This document shows, piece by piece, positions 54,850 through 64,000 of a stretch of 64,000 bases of DNA (its first letter is position 1; each line of letters begins with the position of its first letter). This stretch comes from Sclerodactyla briareus. Its lineage: Eukaryota > Echinodermata > Holothuroidea > Dendrochirotida > Sclerodactylidae. Both the position numbers and the translations under genes were made by a program. Where the stretch lies: NCBI GenBank assembly GCA_026419785.1, contig JAODTK010003888.1:124001-188000 (forward strand), given 5' to 3'. The notes below the pieces were generated by a model that saw only the letters and a list, made by a program, of their open reading frames with translations, had not been told where the DNA came from and ran no database searches.

Positions 54850-55890
54850 TCCCCCGTGAGGGGTGGGTGCTCCCCACTGTCGGGCACTTACTAATGCCGC
54901 CCCCGCCAAACTGTCAAGAGAGAGGACCATTGCCTGCCTTTACGAGATCGCCTGACACACACTATATGAGGCACATGCGTAATGCGTTAGTCAGTCGTTT
55001 ACCCTCTATAATACACAGTTCAATTCTTTCATATACAGAACCTCAGTGATTACTCCTTACTTTAGCTAGATACTGCCCATGCAGTCAGCCACGCTGGCAT
55101 TGCCTATTTAAAGTACCATAACTGTACGAACTGCGAAACTACCTGGCGCATTGCCCCGAGTGCTTTAAAGGCTTGCTGCATTTAATCAAACGTGGGCGTA
55201 TTTCAAACGGTTTGATATCGAACTTTACTTTCTCCTCGACGTTCACCGAGAGAGGACGAACTATAATCCGTTATTCTAAGTCCGTTTTTCGCGAGTACAA
55301 TGGATGATCAAACGGCAAGACCCCCGGGGGGGGGGAGGGCGGCTATACGGAGCGTATACCGATGTTGCCCTCGCGATCACGGATGGTGGTGTGTTTACGT
55401 AATCTAAGTGGGTATAGTTTTTGCTTCCCTTCATAACTCACGTAAGGCTTTTTCAGCATATGGCAATCGACCATTCGGTTGCTTGTGGTGTGGTAAATGG
55501 TCTCCTATTGGAGCTCAAAACTCAAAGTCATTCCTCATTCTGTTGCATATGAAAGATGTGGTCAATGCGTGCACCAATCACTAGGCTCAACATTCTATAC
55601 AGAAAAAAGGAAAACTTTCAGAGCCGACGAGACGCGAGGCTAGAAAGTTATTTACTTCGTTTTTTTTTTTCGTTTTCTCCATCGTTGGAATGTAAAGGCA
55701 TTATTGTAATCCACTCCATAGTATACTTGAATAAATAATGCTATCACAACATACGGCTATTCATTAACATACAATACTTTTCGCAGAGGTAACCCAACTT
55801 TTGGTCAACGTTGAAGAGGCCTTATGTCTCGCAACGACGGGGATACTAGACGAGTTCGTTCTCATGAAGTACCAACAAAAGCCGTTTCGC
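54850..55890. other. No recognisable gene
   Basis: G run near 55326-55335 flanked by CCCCC (a short G/C hairpin). Frames at 54867-55049 and 55556-55738 are unrecognised. Confidence 0.4.
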
Positions 55891-55894
55891 AGTA

Positions 55895-55985
55895 CTCTTT
55901 TGAGCTTAATTTATATTGGCATATCATTGTGACGATATACCGTCTGGATATCGAGTTGCATTTAGACAATATTTTCCATCACCGG
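55895..55985. repeat. CGATATACCG repeat, copy 2
   Basis: CTTAATTTATATTGGCATAT, then CATTGTGACGATATACCGTC, aligns with 31825-31865 and more weakly with 28165-28200. A 100-codon frame crosses it (55824-56126) with no recognised motif. Confidence 0.45.
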
Positions 55986-55989
55986 TTGA

Positions 55990-56560
55990 TACCAGACGAC
56001 AATGCCCCTTTAATACGGCGCCTGGTATCCCCACTGAACGTTATCAATATCAGCAAGCGGCCACTAACAGTTACGGAAGGTGCAATCCCCCATAAAGCCT
56101 TAACATCCATCTGTGTTTCATCATAAAAAACGCATAAAAAACATGTCACCGTCTATAGTTGCAGTTCCGCAATTATTTCCCTCATTTATTGCTCTCGATA
56201 ACTCATACACAGGTATTATACATACAGAGCAATAATTTATTAATATGTACACCATGAAATGCAAGGTAGTCTGGATGTATTGAAATATAAACCACAACAG
56301 CAATCATTTTATCAGAAAGTGTTCGAGCCTGTCCACATGAAACTTGTGGGAAATATACCGGTACACACTAAAGTCCTCGGATCACTAGCTGAACCGAATT
56401 TCTGGATTAGATTTTGACCTAAACTGGGTGAAAATTTTACTTCAATTTGTGTAATAGTTCACCAATAATTTCACTCACTGAGAGCATAACGAAACGTATC
56501 TTATCACAGGTTTGTGGGCCTATGTAACTGTAGGACAGAATAAAGTTGGTGGTTAGCGCG
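55990..56560. other. No gene; faint GGGTCA-type repeat
   Basis: At 56390-56460 a diverged ACCGAATTTCTGGATT, TTTTGACCTAAACTGGGTGA stretch may belong to the GGGTCA family. No gene was recognised. Confidence 0.35.
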
Positions 56561-56574
56561 TCCTCATACTTTCT

Positions 56575-56643
56575 CAAGGGTACAGTGTGGACTCGAACTA
56601 TTGGTTATGAGCTCGACGCCCTAACCAATTAGGCTATGTGCAC
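56575..56643 (-). tRNA. tRNA-Met-like pseudogene or SINE head
   Basis: The minus strand reads GGTGCACATAGCCTAATTGG, then an anticodon-loop-like CTCATAA (CAT anticodon), then TAGTTCGAGTCCA (B-box like) and GTGTACC-type 3' pairing to GGTGCAC (CTGTACC, with one G-U). D-loop GG and acceptor ends fit, but the variable loop and the 5' half of the T stem are deleted, so it cannot fold as a working tRNA. It is best read as a tRNA pseudogene or the head of an old SINE. Confidence 0.45.
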
Positions 56644-56649
56644 CAAGTT

Positions 56650-57375
56650 ACCTAACTCAACTGATTCGCCCTTCATGCTTTAATCAGCAGGTCAAGTGCC
56701 GACCGTCCTATAGTCTACAAGAAACTTTTCGACTCCTAGGCTAATTAATCAGACGAAGAGTTCAGTTTTGTCTGTTTACTGCTCATTTGATATTCATGAT
56801 TTCAAGAGCGTTAGAAAAAGTTCCCATCAGCTAAAAGTTTAAGACGTCTGTTTTCACATACATTGCTTCGTGTTTCAGATCTCAAACATGCCGCATTTGG
56901 CCGAAGAGCTTCTCGGTGTGCGGTCGCGATAGTAGGGCACGTTATTGATCCCTTCAGGAGCAACACCTGTTAAGTTCAATATTCAGTTTTGGCTGGAAAC
57001 TTGATCAGGCCTTGACATATGCAGTTTGAAGGCATCTTCCGTATACTGGTATATGGGAACTGAGACTATGGTATATAGCCAGCTCCCATCAGGAGTCCTA
57101 TACTTTCCTTCTCGCCTTGAATATGAGAATATCAAAGGTAATCCCTGTGGATGTGATTACCGGGGATCACTTGAGAGTTGAAATTCAAGAGTATAGGTTT
57201 CCCAGCTTTTACCCCTTTGTCCCTCCCATTTTCGAGTAGACTGCTGCCAAATATCAATATTCATCCACGTGCCTTGCCGACTGGGCCGTTAGCCGACATG
57301 ACCGCCGTATGCGCCGGATTCTTGACTCGAGTAGCTACGCCAGTGCCTAACTGGTAATTAGTTAACACCAATGAG
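56650..57375. other. No recognisable gene
   Basis: The end near 57300-57400 may hold further decayed integrase sequence of the copia-like relic next to it. The rest is not recognised. Confidence 0.35.
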
Positions 57376-57399
57376 ATGAGTGGGCAGAGTTTACTATCC

Positions 57400-57735
57400 T
57401 TTACAATCATTGTTTACCCGGAGTATTGCATTCCCCTCGAAGACTGTATAGACACAAGTTCAGCTTTAGAAAAGGTACTGCGCCGCGGCGGAGAGGTAAC
57501 CCCAGGAATGGCAAAACCTATTATAAATGCGCGTCGTCTTTCACTTGTTTGGAACGCTCCGCAGGTCTTTACGCATTCGTCTGCATGAATTATTGAAGGA
57601 TACCATCGACTTTCGGAAAGGTTAGAAAAAAACGTTCCCTCACATGGTTTGCCCCGCATGCACTCTTCACAAACGCGCATTTTGTCGGCTAGCATGTTCG
57701 GAAGCATCTGGTCCGGCATGGGAACATGTCACGAC
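57400..57735 (-). mobile_element. Ty1/copia-type integrase relic
   Basis: The minus strand is open for 101 codons (57719-57414). The order is MLADKMRVCEECMRGKPCEG, then IIHADECV, then RRRAFIIGF and, near the end, LVSIQSSRGMQYSG. This matches the copia GAG-pre-integrase (C-x-x-C-x-x-GK zinc-finger end) followed by the integrase core with H-(S/A)-D, a (R/K)-YF-x-x-FIDD-like strand, and LR-(S/T)-D-(R/N)-GGEY. The second catalytic Asp is replaced by Ser, and the gap between the two Asp sites is about 15 residues short, so the relic is inactive. The FIDD step is also degraded. Copia elements are uncommon but known in marine animals. No LTR was found. Confidence 0.5.
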
Positions 57736-57756
57736 CCAAATATTATTCTCTCTACT

Positions 57757-57780
57757 TTTTAACAGTAGAGAGAAGATAAT
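57757..57780. other. Short perfect hairpin
   Basis: CTCTCTACT-TTTTAAC-AGTAGAGAG: a 9-bp stem with a short loop, just upstream (minus sense) of the copia-like relic. Its role is unknown. Confidence 0.6.
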
Positions 57781-57789
57781 GTTCCCAAA

Positions 57790-58790
57790 AATGGCTTACA
57801 AAGTTGAATTAGGCCCCGGGAATATTCATGCTAATAGTAATAAACAGAGCTCCACTCTCTACTTCAGGAAAGCACGAGGTACAACCTGAGAAATGTGGCA
57901 ATAACGCCCAATACAGAACAAATTTTTATATAAAAAAAAAAATAGCTCCGTTCATCCTTATGCACTCATCTACAAAATGGTACTCTGGATTGTCTACTAT
58001 CTGACTATAGGGAGTTATCTTTTCATATTTTCAATACATTCTTCCGCAATGCCTCCCATTTTAAATATTAACACTAATAACATTTTTTCACAGTTGTGAC
58101 TAATCACAACATGCAATCAAGTTTAAAAGAGAGACAGTTGACCCTTTCAAAAATCTACACACTCGGGACATACCTGTTATTAGAGCGATAATCTCTATTC
58201 GACACGCTAAAACACGGTTCGGTTAAATATTGAAACACTGTTATTATGGTGGACTGAAAACATTGTGTCAGTAGAGACCTGCAACTGCGGAAGTTAAGAC
58301 CTAGCCTGTTCATTTTATAGGTAAACATCTCCATCAGGCGGGTGAGATTTCAGAGACCAACATGCATTAGTAATTCAATCTCGATTAAGTATGCGTCATT
58401 CGTTGTTCTCCATAACCAGATAACGACGTTTCTCAGAATAACTCAGTGCAGAATCAAAGTTCCCCAAGAGACTATACTGGTTAGTGAGTCAGTCCGCGAG
58501 TATGTGTGTCTGCTGAGCTGAATCCTTTTATCGACGGAAAGGGTTTTTGGGGTAGTTGTCGCAAATAAAAATGGTTCGTTCGAGAAGTATAAGTCCCTAT
58601 TTTGCAGTTTTACCTACATATCAAATATAGTACAGATATGTATGAACGATTTTGCATCGTGGTGCGTCGATGAAGGTGAGAATCCTCGGTTAGTGATTTG
58701 AGAGGAAAAATGTCAGAATAAACATGCGTGGATCTGTAAATGTTTGGCTTTGGAATATCTTATAGTTAAAGTACAATTATGCCTGATTAA
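57790..58790. other. No recognisable gene
   Basis: AT-rich, with an A10 run near 57933-57942. Nothing was recognised. Confidence 0.4.
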
Positions 58791-58794
58791 TGTC

Positions 58795-59025
58795 GGGCCC
58801 TCCTTTTCAGCTACAAGGCTACCCATACTGTAGCAATTTATTTTATTGAATGATATAAAGAACTCCAAGTGAAACAAATAATCTGTTGAAAAGGCCTCCT
58901 ATGAGGGGAAAAAATTGTAATTTCGTTGGAATAGTGTGTACCGTGGCGAAACGAATACATTTACATACACACGGCATTTTTGGAAATCGCGGACTGATCA
59001 CCACTTTCTCCAAAATAGAATCGAT
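58795..59025 (+). repeat. Dispersed repeat pair member (with 29305)
   Basis: Partner of 29305-29550, with GGCTACCCATACTGTAG, TGTAATTTCGTTGGAATAG, CCGTGGCGAAAC and GGAAATCGCGGACTGAT in the same order. Confidence 0.6.
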
Positions 59026-59029
59026 AAAT

Positions 59030-59505
59030 TAGGCAAATTAGGTACGTTGAATGCCACCATTGACCCCGAATTTTTGTTAAAAATTTTGGACTGAAGATAG
59101 ACGCTAATCACCAAGTTTCGTGAAAATCCGACATACTTTTGAATTTCGCATAAATTATGCAAATAGACGACTTAATTACCATATTTTACGCTGAAAATCT
59201 AATCAGTTCATCTATCTTATATCCCGCATCCTCTGTGCCAAACTCATCACCATAGCACCTACGGTTCATCCGTAATCTTGCTAACGAGCCTAAACGATAA
59301 ATTACATAAAATAGGCTGATTCCCTACTTAACTAGTGACTTTTGTGCCCAACCCTCTAATCAGATCGTGTTCACCCCAACCCGATGCTTACCCTGAAAAT
59401 TTTGTCGCATTGCCCTTAACCGTTCGAAGATATCCGGCAAACGAGAAGTTGTGACACCCACACACACACACTAACACACGCATACACACACAAACACACG
59501 CCATA
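59030..59505. repeat. AT-rich GTGAAAATC(G/C)GAC repeat with CA tail
   Basis: CCAAGTTTCGTGAAAATCCG, then AAATTATGCAAATAGACGAC, and at the far end ATATCCGGCAAACGAG, then a CA-rich tail (59456-59502). A second AT-rich segment at 60900-61240 ends with an equivalent A-T-x-C-G-x-x-A-A-A then CACACA layout. This is a recurrent repeat style in marine invertebrates; the class is unknown. Confidence 0.45.
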
Positions 59506-59509
59506 GTGA

Positions 59510-60490
59510 CCACTATTCTCCCTTGATTTTCATTCAGGCGCGACAAAAACTGGCGTTGTATCGCACAATAGTGCCCCAAATACAGTGATCATCTGAAATG
59601 AACTATATTTGTATGAGGAAGGTGGAAAGCAATGCTGGATAACTGTACACTCCTGTCTGCCTGTTGGCTTGTCGCGCGCTTTAGGCACCATCCCCCCCTC
59701 CCCCCCTCCCCCCCCCCCCCCCCCCTCTCTCTCTCTCTCCTCGGCCAAGGATCATGGTTCATGTTTCTGTCGTTCAACTAACGCCTTCTCAGCCATATAT
59801 CCAGCAACTCTAGTGCGTTTCTATTATTTTGCTCTACTACTGTGGCTCAGTTTGGTCTTTCCGTTTGGACACCGTGGTAATAGGACAATGATTGATGGCG
59901 ATTATGACTATTCGAGTCGTAATCTCGGCAGAGGAGGGAAGATTAGGCTGTTCGATCATCATTCTTAGGTAATTGAATTGTTTGCCAACCCTTCCAGGGA
60001 CATCCGCTCGTGTTTTTCGGAGGCATCCCAATCAAGTATTCTAACACGTTTGTTTCCCCATCAGCCTGCAGGTTGGCCCAGTACATCAGTATGGAACAGC
60101 CGAAGATGATGCGAGAATTATAGGAGCGGACTCTTGCGAAAAAACTGTAATATAGACTTGGCCTACATAGTACATCATTGTTATGAAACCTCCGGAAAGT
60201 TTAGCATTTAGTAATTAGTGTTAATAGGTGCACGCAGGCTATGGGGATACGGTTCCGGGCGGTACCGTGAACGGTAACAGTAGCTCCTACTTGTGGCAAC
60301 ATATAACATATCACATTGTTTCTGGCCATCTATTGATGGAAATACACTGTATCATTAACATTAATACTTCAGTGATAAAGTAACAGCACCAGAATAATTA
60401 CCAGGTTACTCATACGTCAGTGAGTTTCCTATTGTTTTCGAATAGTTCAAATCTCACACGCATTAAGTTCAATTGGACATGAACCGAGAA
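59510..60490. repeat. C18 homopolymer plus (CT)n; otherwise no feature
   Basis: C run at 59708-59725 followed by a CT run to 59740. Pro-rich and Gly-rich frames on both strands (59530-59968) come from it. Beyond that, nothing is recognised. Confidence 0.7.
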
Positions 60491-60499
60491 CCCGAAATA

Positions 60500-61245
60500 G
60501 TTTTTCGGCTATAGCAATTCGCCTTCGGGTCGCTGTCAAATGGCCAAGAATCGCGAACCACAATAACGCAAACAAGAGGGCAATCCCCAAAAGTTGCAGG
60601 ATCTCATTCGCAAATGTGGAACTAATCAGTTTTTTCTACCTGCTGCATTTCGCCGAGTTACAATAGACAAATTTCTAATGCTGTATGGAACCCGCTGTTT
60701 TCCCCCAAAAAATCATATTCATTGAAATTTCGGTGAATTCAAAGCATAAATGCTGGAAACCCTTTGTTTTGATACCCAGTGCCTTGTTCTGAAATTTGGG
60801 AATCATTCGTCCCTCCCAATTTCTGAAATATACTGAAAACAGACCAGAGTTTTCGAAAATTCCCAAATTTGGCAGAAATCCATTCCGCCCCCCCCCCTAA
60901 AATCCACATTTTTTGGTAATTTTCGGCTGATTGCATGGGAGAAGTTGTAATTTATGCTTTTTTACATTGCTACAAAGTTTGAAGTCATTCAGCCCTCGAA
61001 TCATCGAATATCTTGAAAATAGTGAAAAAATTGTAAATTGAGAAGATTGCCTCAAAATTCATTTTTTGCCCTCTAATTCCACAATTGATAGTTTTCACCT
61101 TATTCTGAGAAAAGATGTATTTTGGCTTATCAAGTGTGCGCAAATTTTGACTTGTTCAGCCATTCCAAAATGGAGATATTGCGAAAAACCAGCAAAATTG
61201 GACGGACACGCAAACGCACACACACAACCCGGGCACACAACAAAC
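60500..61245. repeat. AT-rich repeat with CA-rich end
   Basis: Includes a C10 run (60888-60897) and ends in GGAGATATTGCGAAAAACC and CACAAACGCACACACAC-like DNA near 61205-61225. It resembles the repeat at 59030-59505 in composition and ending. Frames here are AT-driven. Confidence 0.35.
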
Positions 61246-61249
61246 GACA

Positions 61250-63945
61250 CTTTCCGCAATGGCACCTCATTGCTGGATCACCCGGCACCACGGTTACCCC
61301 ACCATGGGTACCCCTCAGTGATAGTACTACTACTACTATGGTTACCATAGCCACCGTTGCTATGGCCACCAGCAACATAAATATAGGGGAAAATGGCAAG
61401 TGACTACAATATCTCGTCTGGCCCTTCGGGACCGATGAATAATAATAGCTAGATCAATTTCAAGTCGATGTTACTTGTTTACATGACTCAGAGGAAAAAT
61501 TCCTCTCAGTGCGCTTATAGATCGTTGCGTATGGTCAACTGTGGTAACTTCAGTGGCATTATAATCGATGTGCCGTGGGATGGTTTTCCGTCATGGCGTC
61601 ACACAAACAGCAAAGTGTTGCAATACGATATTGTCTCTTTGAGCACTAGCTTGTAATGCATAATTACTACCTTTTTCACAATGGGCAATCCTGAGATATT
61701 CCTACCATGGGACGCCATTAGTTCATTTTGAAACTGACATCTGCTCGAGGTTTCGGATGCGCTTGACTGGTCCCAGATATCACGCTAACCCGAAACATTT
61801 GCATGATGAGCTCACCCGTGACCGAACGATGTAACATACACATGGAGTACGGAGCTGGGATCTAAGTACATGGGCGGCTCACCTACATCGACTCCACGCC
61901 ACGGACCTTTTACGGGTCATTGATACATTTCGAATCGAATTGAATGCACGGTGAGATCTGCACGAGCAATCTGAGTGTGAAGATGTGAAAATATGCTCGT
62001 CGCCGGCCGGTATCGCACCGAGCGTCGACGCACACCATATGGCTCGGACAAGGTGATTCGTTGTGAGAGGTGGGTCATATACAATTGATGTACATTGACG
62101 TTCATCCCGTCATGATTAATAACTATGAACACTTTTTTTCGAACATTATCATAAAATTCCGAATAAATGGCGCATCCTCGAGACAGCTTTGCGTCTAAGA
62201 ATAACGTGAATGGCTAAGCAACACGTGAAGTGAATCCGATTTGACAATGACTCAATTTGATTGGAAGAGGGCAGAGCAAGTGTCGTTTTCCTGGCATGTT
62301 GACTTATACTGGCATTGACTGAATCAATCATTAGCTGCCCTTCGTGGAAGCCGTTGGAAGTGATCGTTGTATGCCCCTTTTTCGTAGAGTAATTAAACTC
62401 GAGAACCTGATTTCGACTTAACCATGTGGTGGTTTTGTGGTTTATGTACATCGTTCATTGTGATTTTCTAGCTTGAACAGCGGCGGCCCCGAGCACACTG
62501 TTCGTACTGCTCTCGTGCGCTGGACTGCTCTCCGTCCGCATTTCAAGGCATCACTCACACATACCAAGTCGCAACACCGCATCCTCACACCCCGGCCTTC
62601 CACTCCACTCCCGATGGAAGACACCCGGAGTTCCCCGATACTGGTGATTGTATCAGTCAATTTGAAGGCATCATTAAACGGGCAATTTGAGTCACGTCCA
62701 TCCTGTGAGCGTCGACATTTTCGTGAATTAGCCTGCTGACGACCAGGCGGCTTTAAAATTGCGTACATGGCGGCCTCAAAGTCGAAATGAAATTACTCCC
62801 AATTTCCAATTTTTCAGGAATTTGTGGCCGTTGACTCTTATCACTCTAGAAAATTCTTTTTTTGCTATTTTTAGTGTAAGAGTCGTTCTCAGCTCATGGC
62901 GCGTATAGTAATCTAAGTCCTCTTTACCATTCAATCCCACTCTGCACAAAATTTTAAAAAGGTAATTCAGAGGCCAATGAAGATTCAACTACAAACTTTT
63001 CCCGCTGAATTTCATTCGAAACCTATAAGTTGACCCATCTCCCGCTTATACTCGGCACATCAACCGATCGCTTTAGTTACAATCGATCGGTTTCCCTTCA
63101 GTCTTACCGTGATGTTATCTTCATTTATAGATCTCGTGTCGCCAGATTGCAGCTCAATTTGTCTTCATGGCAACTACACGTATACACGTCCCGTCCCTTC
63201 ATGAAATCGTCGCCAAATTAAATCGCCTGAAAAGTTATCATGAAATAAACTGAAATTTGTGACGATTTGACCATGTAAAAAATAACATTTACTCTTCTCA
63301 AAAAAAAAATTAACCCCTTGGCTCCCCCGCAAATTACGCCCGCTTACCAATTACGGGTTTTCGTCGGGAATCTTTGGCTTACTATATCGATTGCCACAAA
63401 ACCAGCGTCTTTAGTCTGAACTGTTGAGGTTAAGGACCTACTTGTTTATCCTGTTTAGCATGGTAACCTGGAGTTTATTTTGCGCCTAAGGCAGTCCTCC
63501 AACATGAAAACCATGAACTTGAGATTGCCGAAATGACTGAATTATAAGATTGAGATGAAAAGATTTAATGACTAGTTTCTTGAAGAGAGGCCAGTAATTT
63601 GGGCTATCAAGTTGAGTGACAGTGTGGCGGGACCGCGGTTATATTTGGCCAGAACAGGAACTTGATTTGAGGATGGCTGGGTAAACAGATACTAAGTGGA
63701 ACTGGCTACAGACAAAATTTCACCATTCGGTTTTACGTTGTACAGTTGTATGTACGTTTGAAATGATATAGAAACGTACATGTTAGGAACCATGATTTTT
63801 CGGTCCACCGTGAACGTTTGTTACTATAGGCTACGTAACGGCAGAATCAGACGCTTCGAGGATAAGTGTACTGTCGACATTACAGAAAAACACCGCTTTA
63901 TCATTCATCTACGAGTTTAGGTGTTTGCATACAACCAGTGGGCTT
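61250..63945. other. No recognisable gene
   Basis: Holds an imperfect hairpin, GGTTACCATAGC/GCTATGGCCACC, near 61339-61369. A CpG-richer stretch at 62480-62760 is open on both strands (plus 62473-62739; minus 62768-62442) and ends near an ACATGGCGGCC word at 62765, but has no recognised protein. A possible tRNA B-box-like GGTGCGATACCGGCC lies on the minus strand near 62010. The rest is AT-rich. Confidence 0.4.
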
Positions 63946-63949
63946 CTGT

Positions 63950-63960
63950 CCCCCCCCCCC
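63950..63960. repeat. C homopolymer (11)
   Basis: Uninterrupted C run near the window end. Confidence 0.8.
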
Positions 63961-64000
63961 TTCAGACTGCAACTATTGTTCCATTGCTCGTTGTTTTGGA

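Noticed and set aside
61980..62030. B-box-like GGTGCGATACC on the minus strand as a tRNA
   Set aside because: No A-box at the right distance and only three T-stem pairs.
62442..62768. CpG-richer stretch with open frames on both strands as a first exon
   Set aside because: No recognised protein, no donor site of good quality, and openness on both strands is explained by composition.

Overview
The window looks like nuclear DNA from an animal, most likely a marine invertebrate; an echinoderm or other non-vertebrate deuterostome is my guess. It is moderately AT-rich and has no long open reading frames apart from low-complexity ones. It is crowded with microsatellites, long G or C homopolymers, tRNA-derived SINEs, decayed non-LTR retrotransposon pieces and many old short repeats present in two to five copies. 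The palindrome TAGGCCTA recurs. Nothing suggests a bacterial, organellar or viral genome. The species call is an inference from repeat texture, not from a marker gene.

No complete gene could be assembled. The best non-transposon coding signal is a 57-codon stretch on the minus strand (7079-7252) that reads like the first half of a fibronectin type III domain and resembles the C-terminal FN3 of ATF7IP/MCAF proteins. A GTAAGT donor-like site lies about 30 bp past its end, but a stop codon comes first, so it may be a relic. Other coding-like but unidentified stretches lie at 6150-6430 (minus), 29698-29818 (both strands), 40675-40851 (plus), 46570-46754 (plus) and 47201-47461 (plus).

Layout. 0-8 kb: old repeats, including GGGTCA/TGACCC-rich and TGACTCA-rich families, plus the FN3-like piece. 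8-9.3 kb: a non-autonomous DNA-transposon-like element with inverted ends, then a SINE with a tRNA-like head and A-tail. 9.6-18 kb: possible LINE 3'-end relics on the minus strand, G/C-rich repeats and repeat copies that recur at 35-41 kb. 18-22.5 kb: a pyrimidine tract, otherwise little. 23-27.4 kb: a transposon graveyard holding two copies of one SINE family and two reverse-transcriptase relics facing opposite ways, ending in a GTGA array. 28.3-29.0 kb: a purine tract of about 690 bp. 29-35 kb: mostly old repeats and one G/C-rich element with inverted ends. 38-40 kb: two tetranucleotide arrays that are reverse complements of each other. 43-52 kb: microsatellites, a 63-bp direct duplication and more dispersed repeat pairs. 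53.6-54.8 kb: a diverged tandem duplication with a period of about 627 bp. 56-58 kb: a tRNA-Met-like sequence and a Ty1/copia-type integrase relic. 59-61 kb: AT-rich repeats ending in CA-rich DNA. 61-64 kb: nearly featureless.

The window is best read as intergenic or long-intron DNA shaped by repeat insertion and decay. I saw no operon, CRISPR array, rRNA or intact tRNA gene, and no convincing new multi-gene system. The most useful leads are the SINE families, the inverted-end elements, the copia integrase relic, the FN3-like piece and the inverted tetranucleotide arrays.
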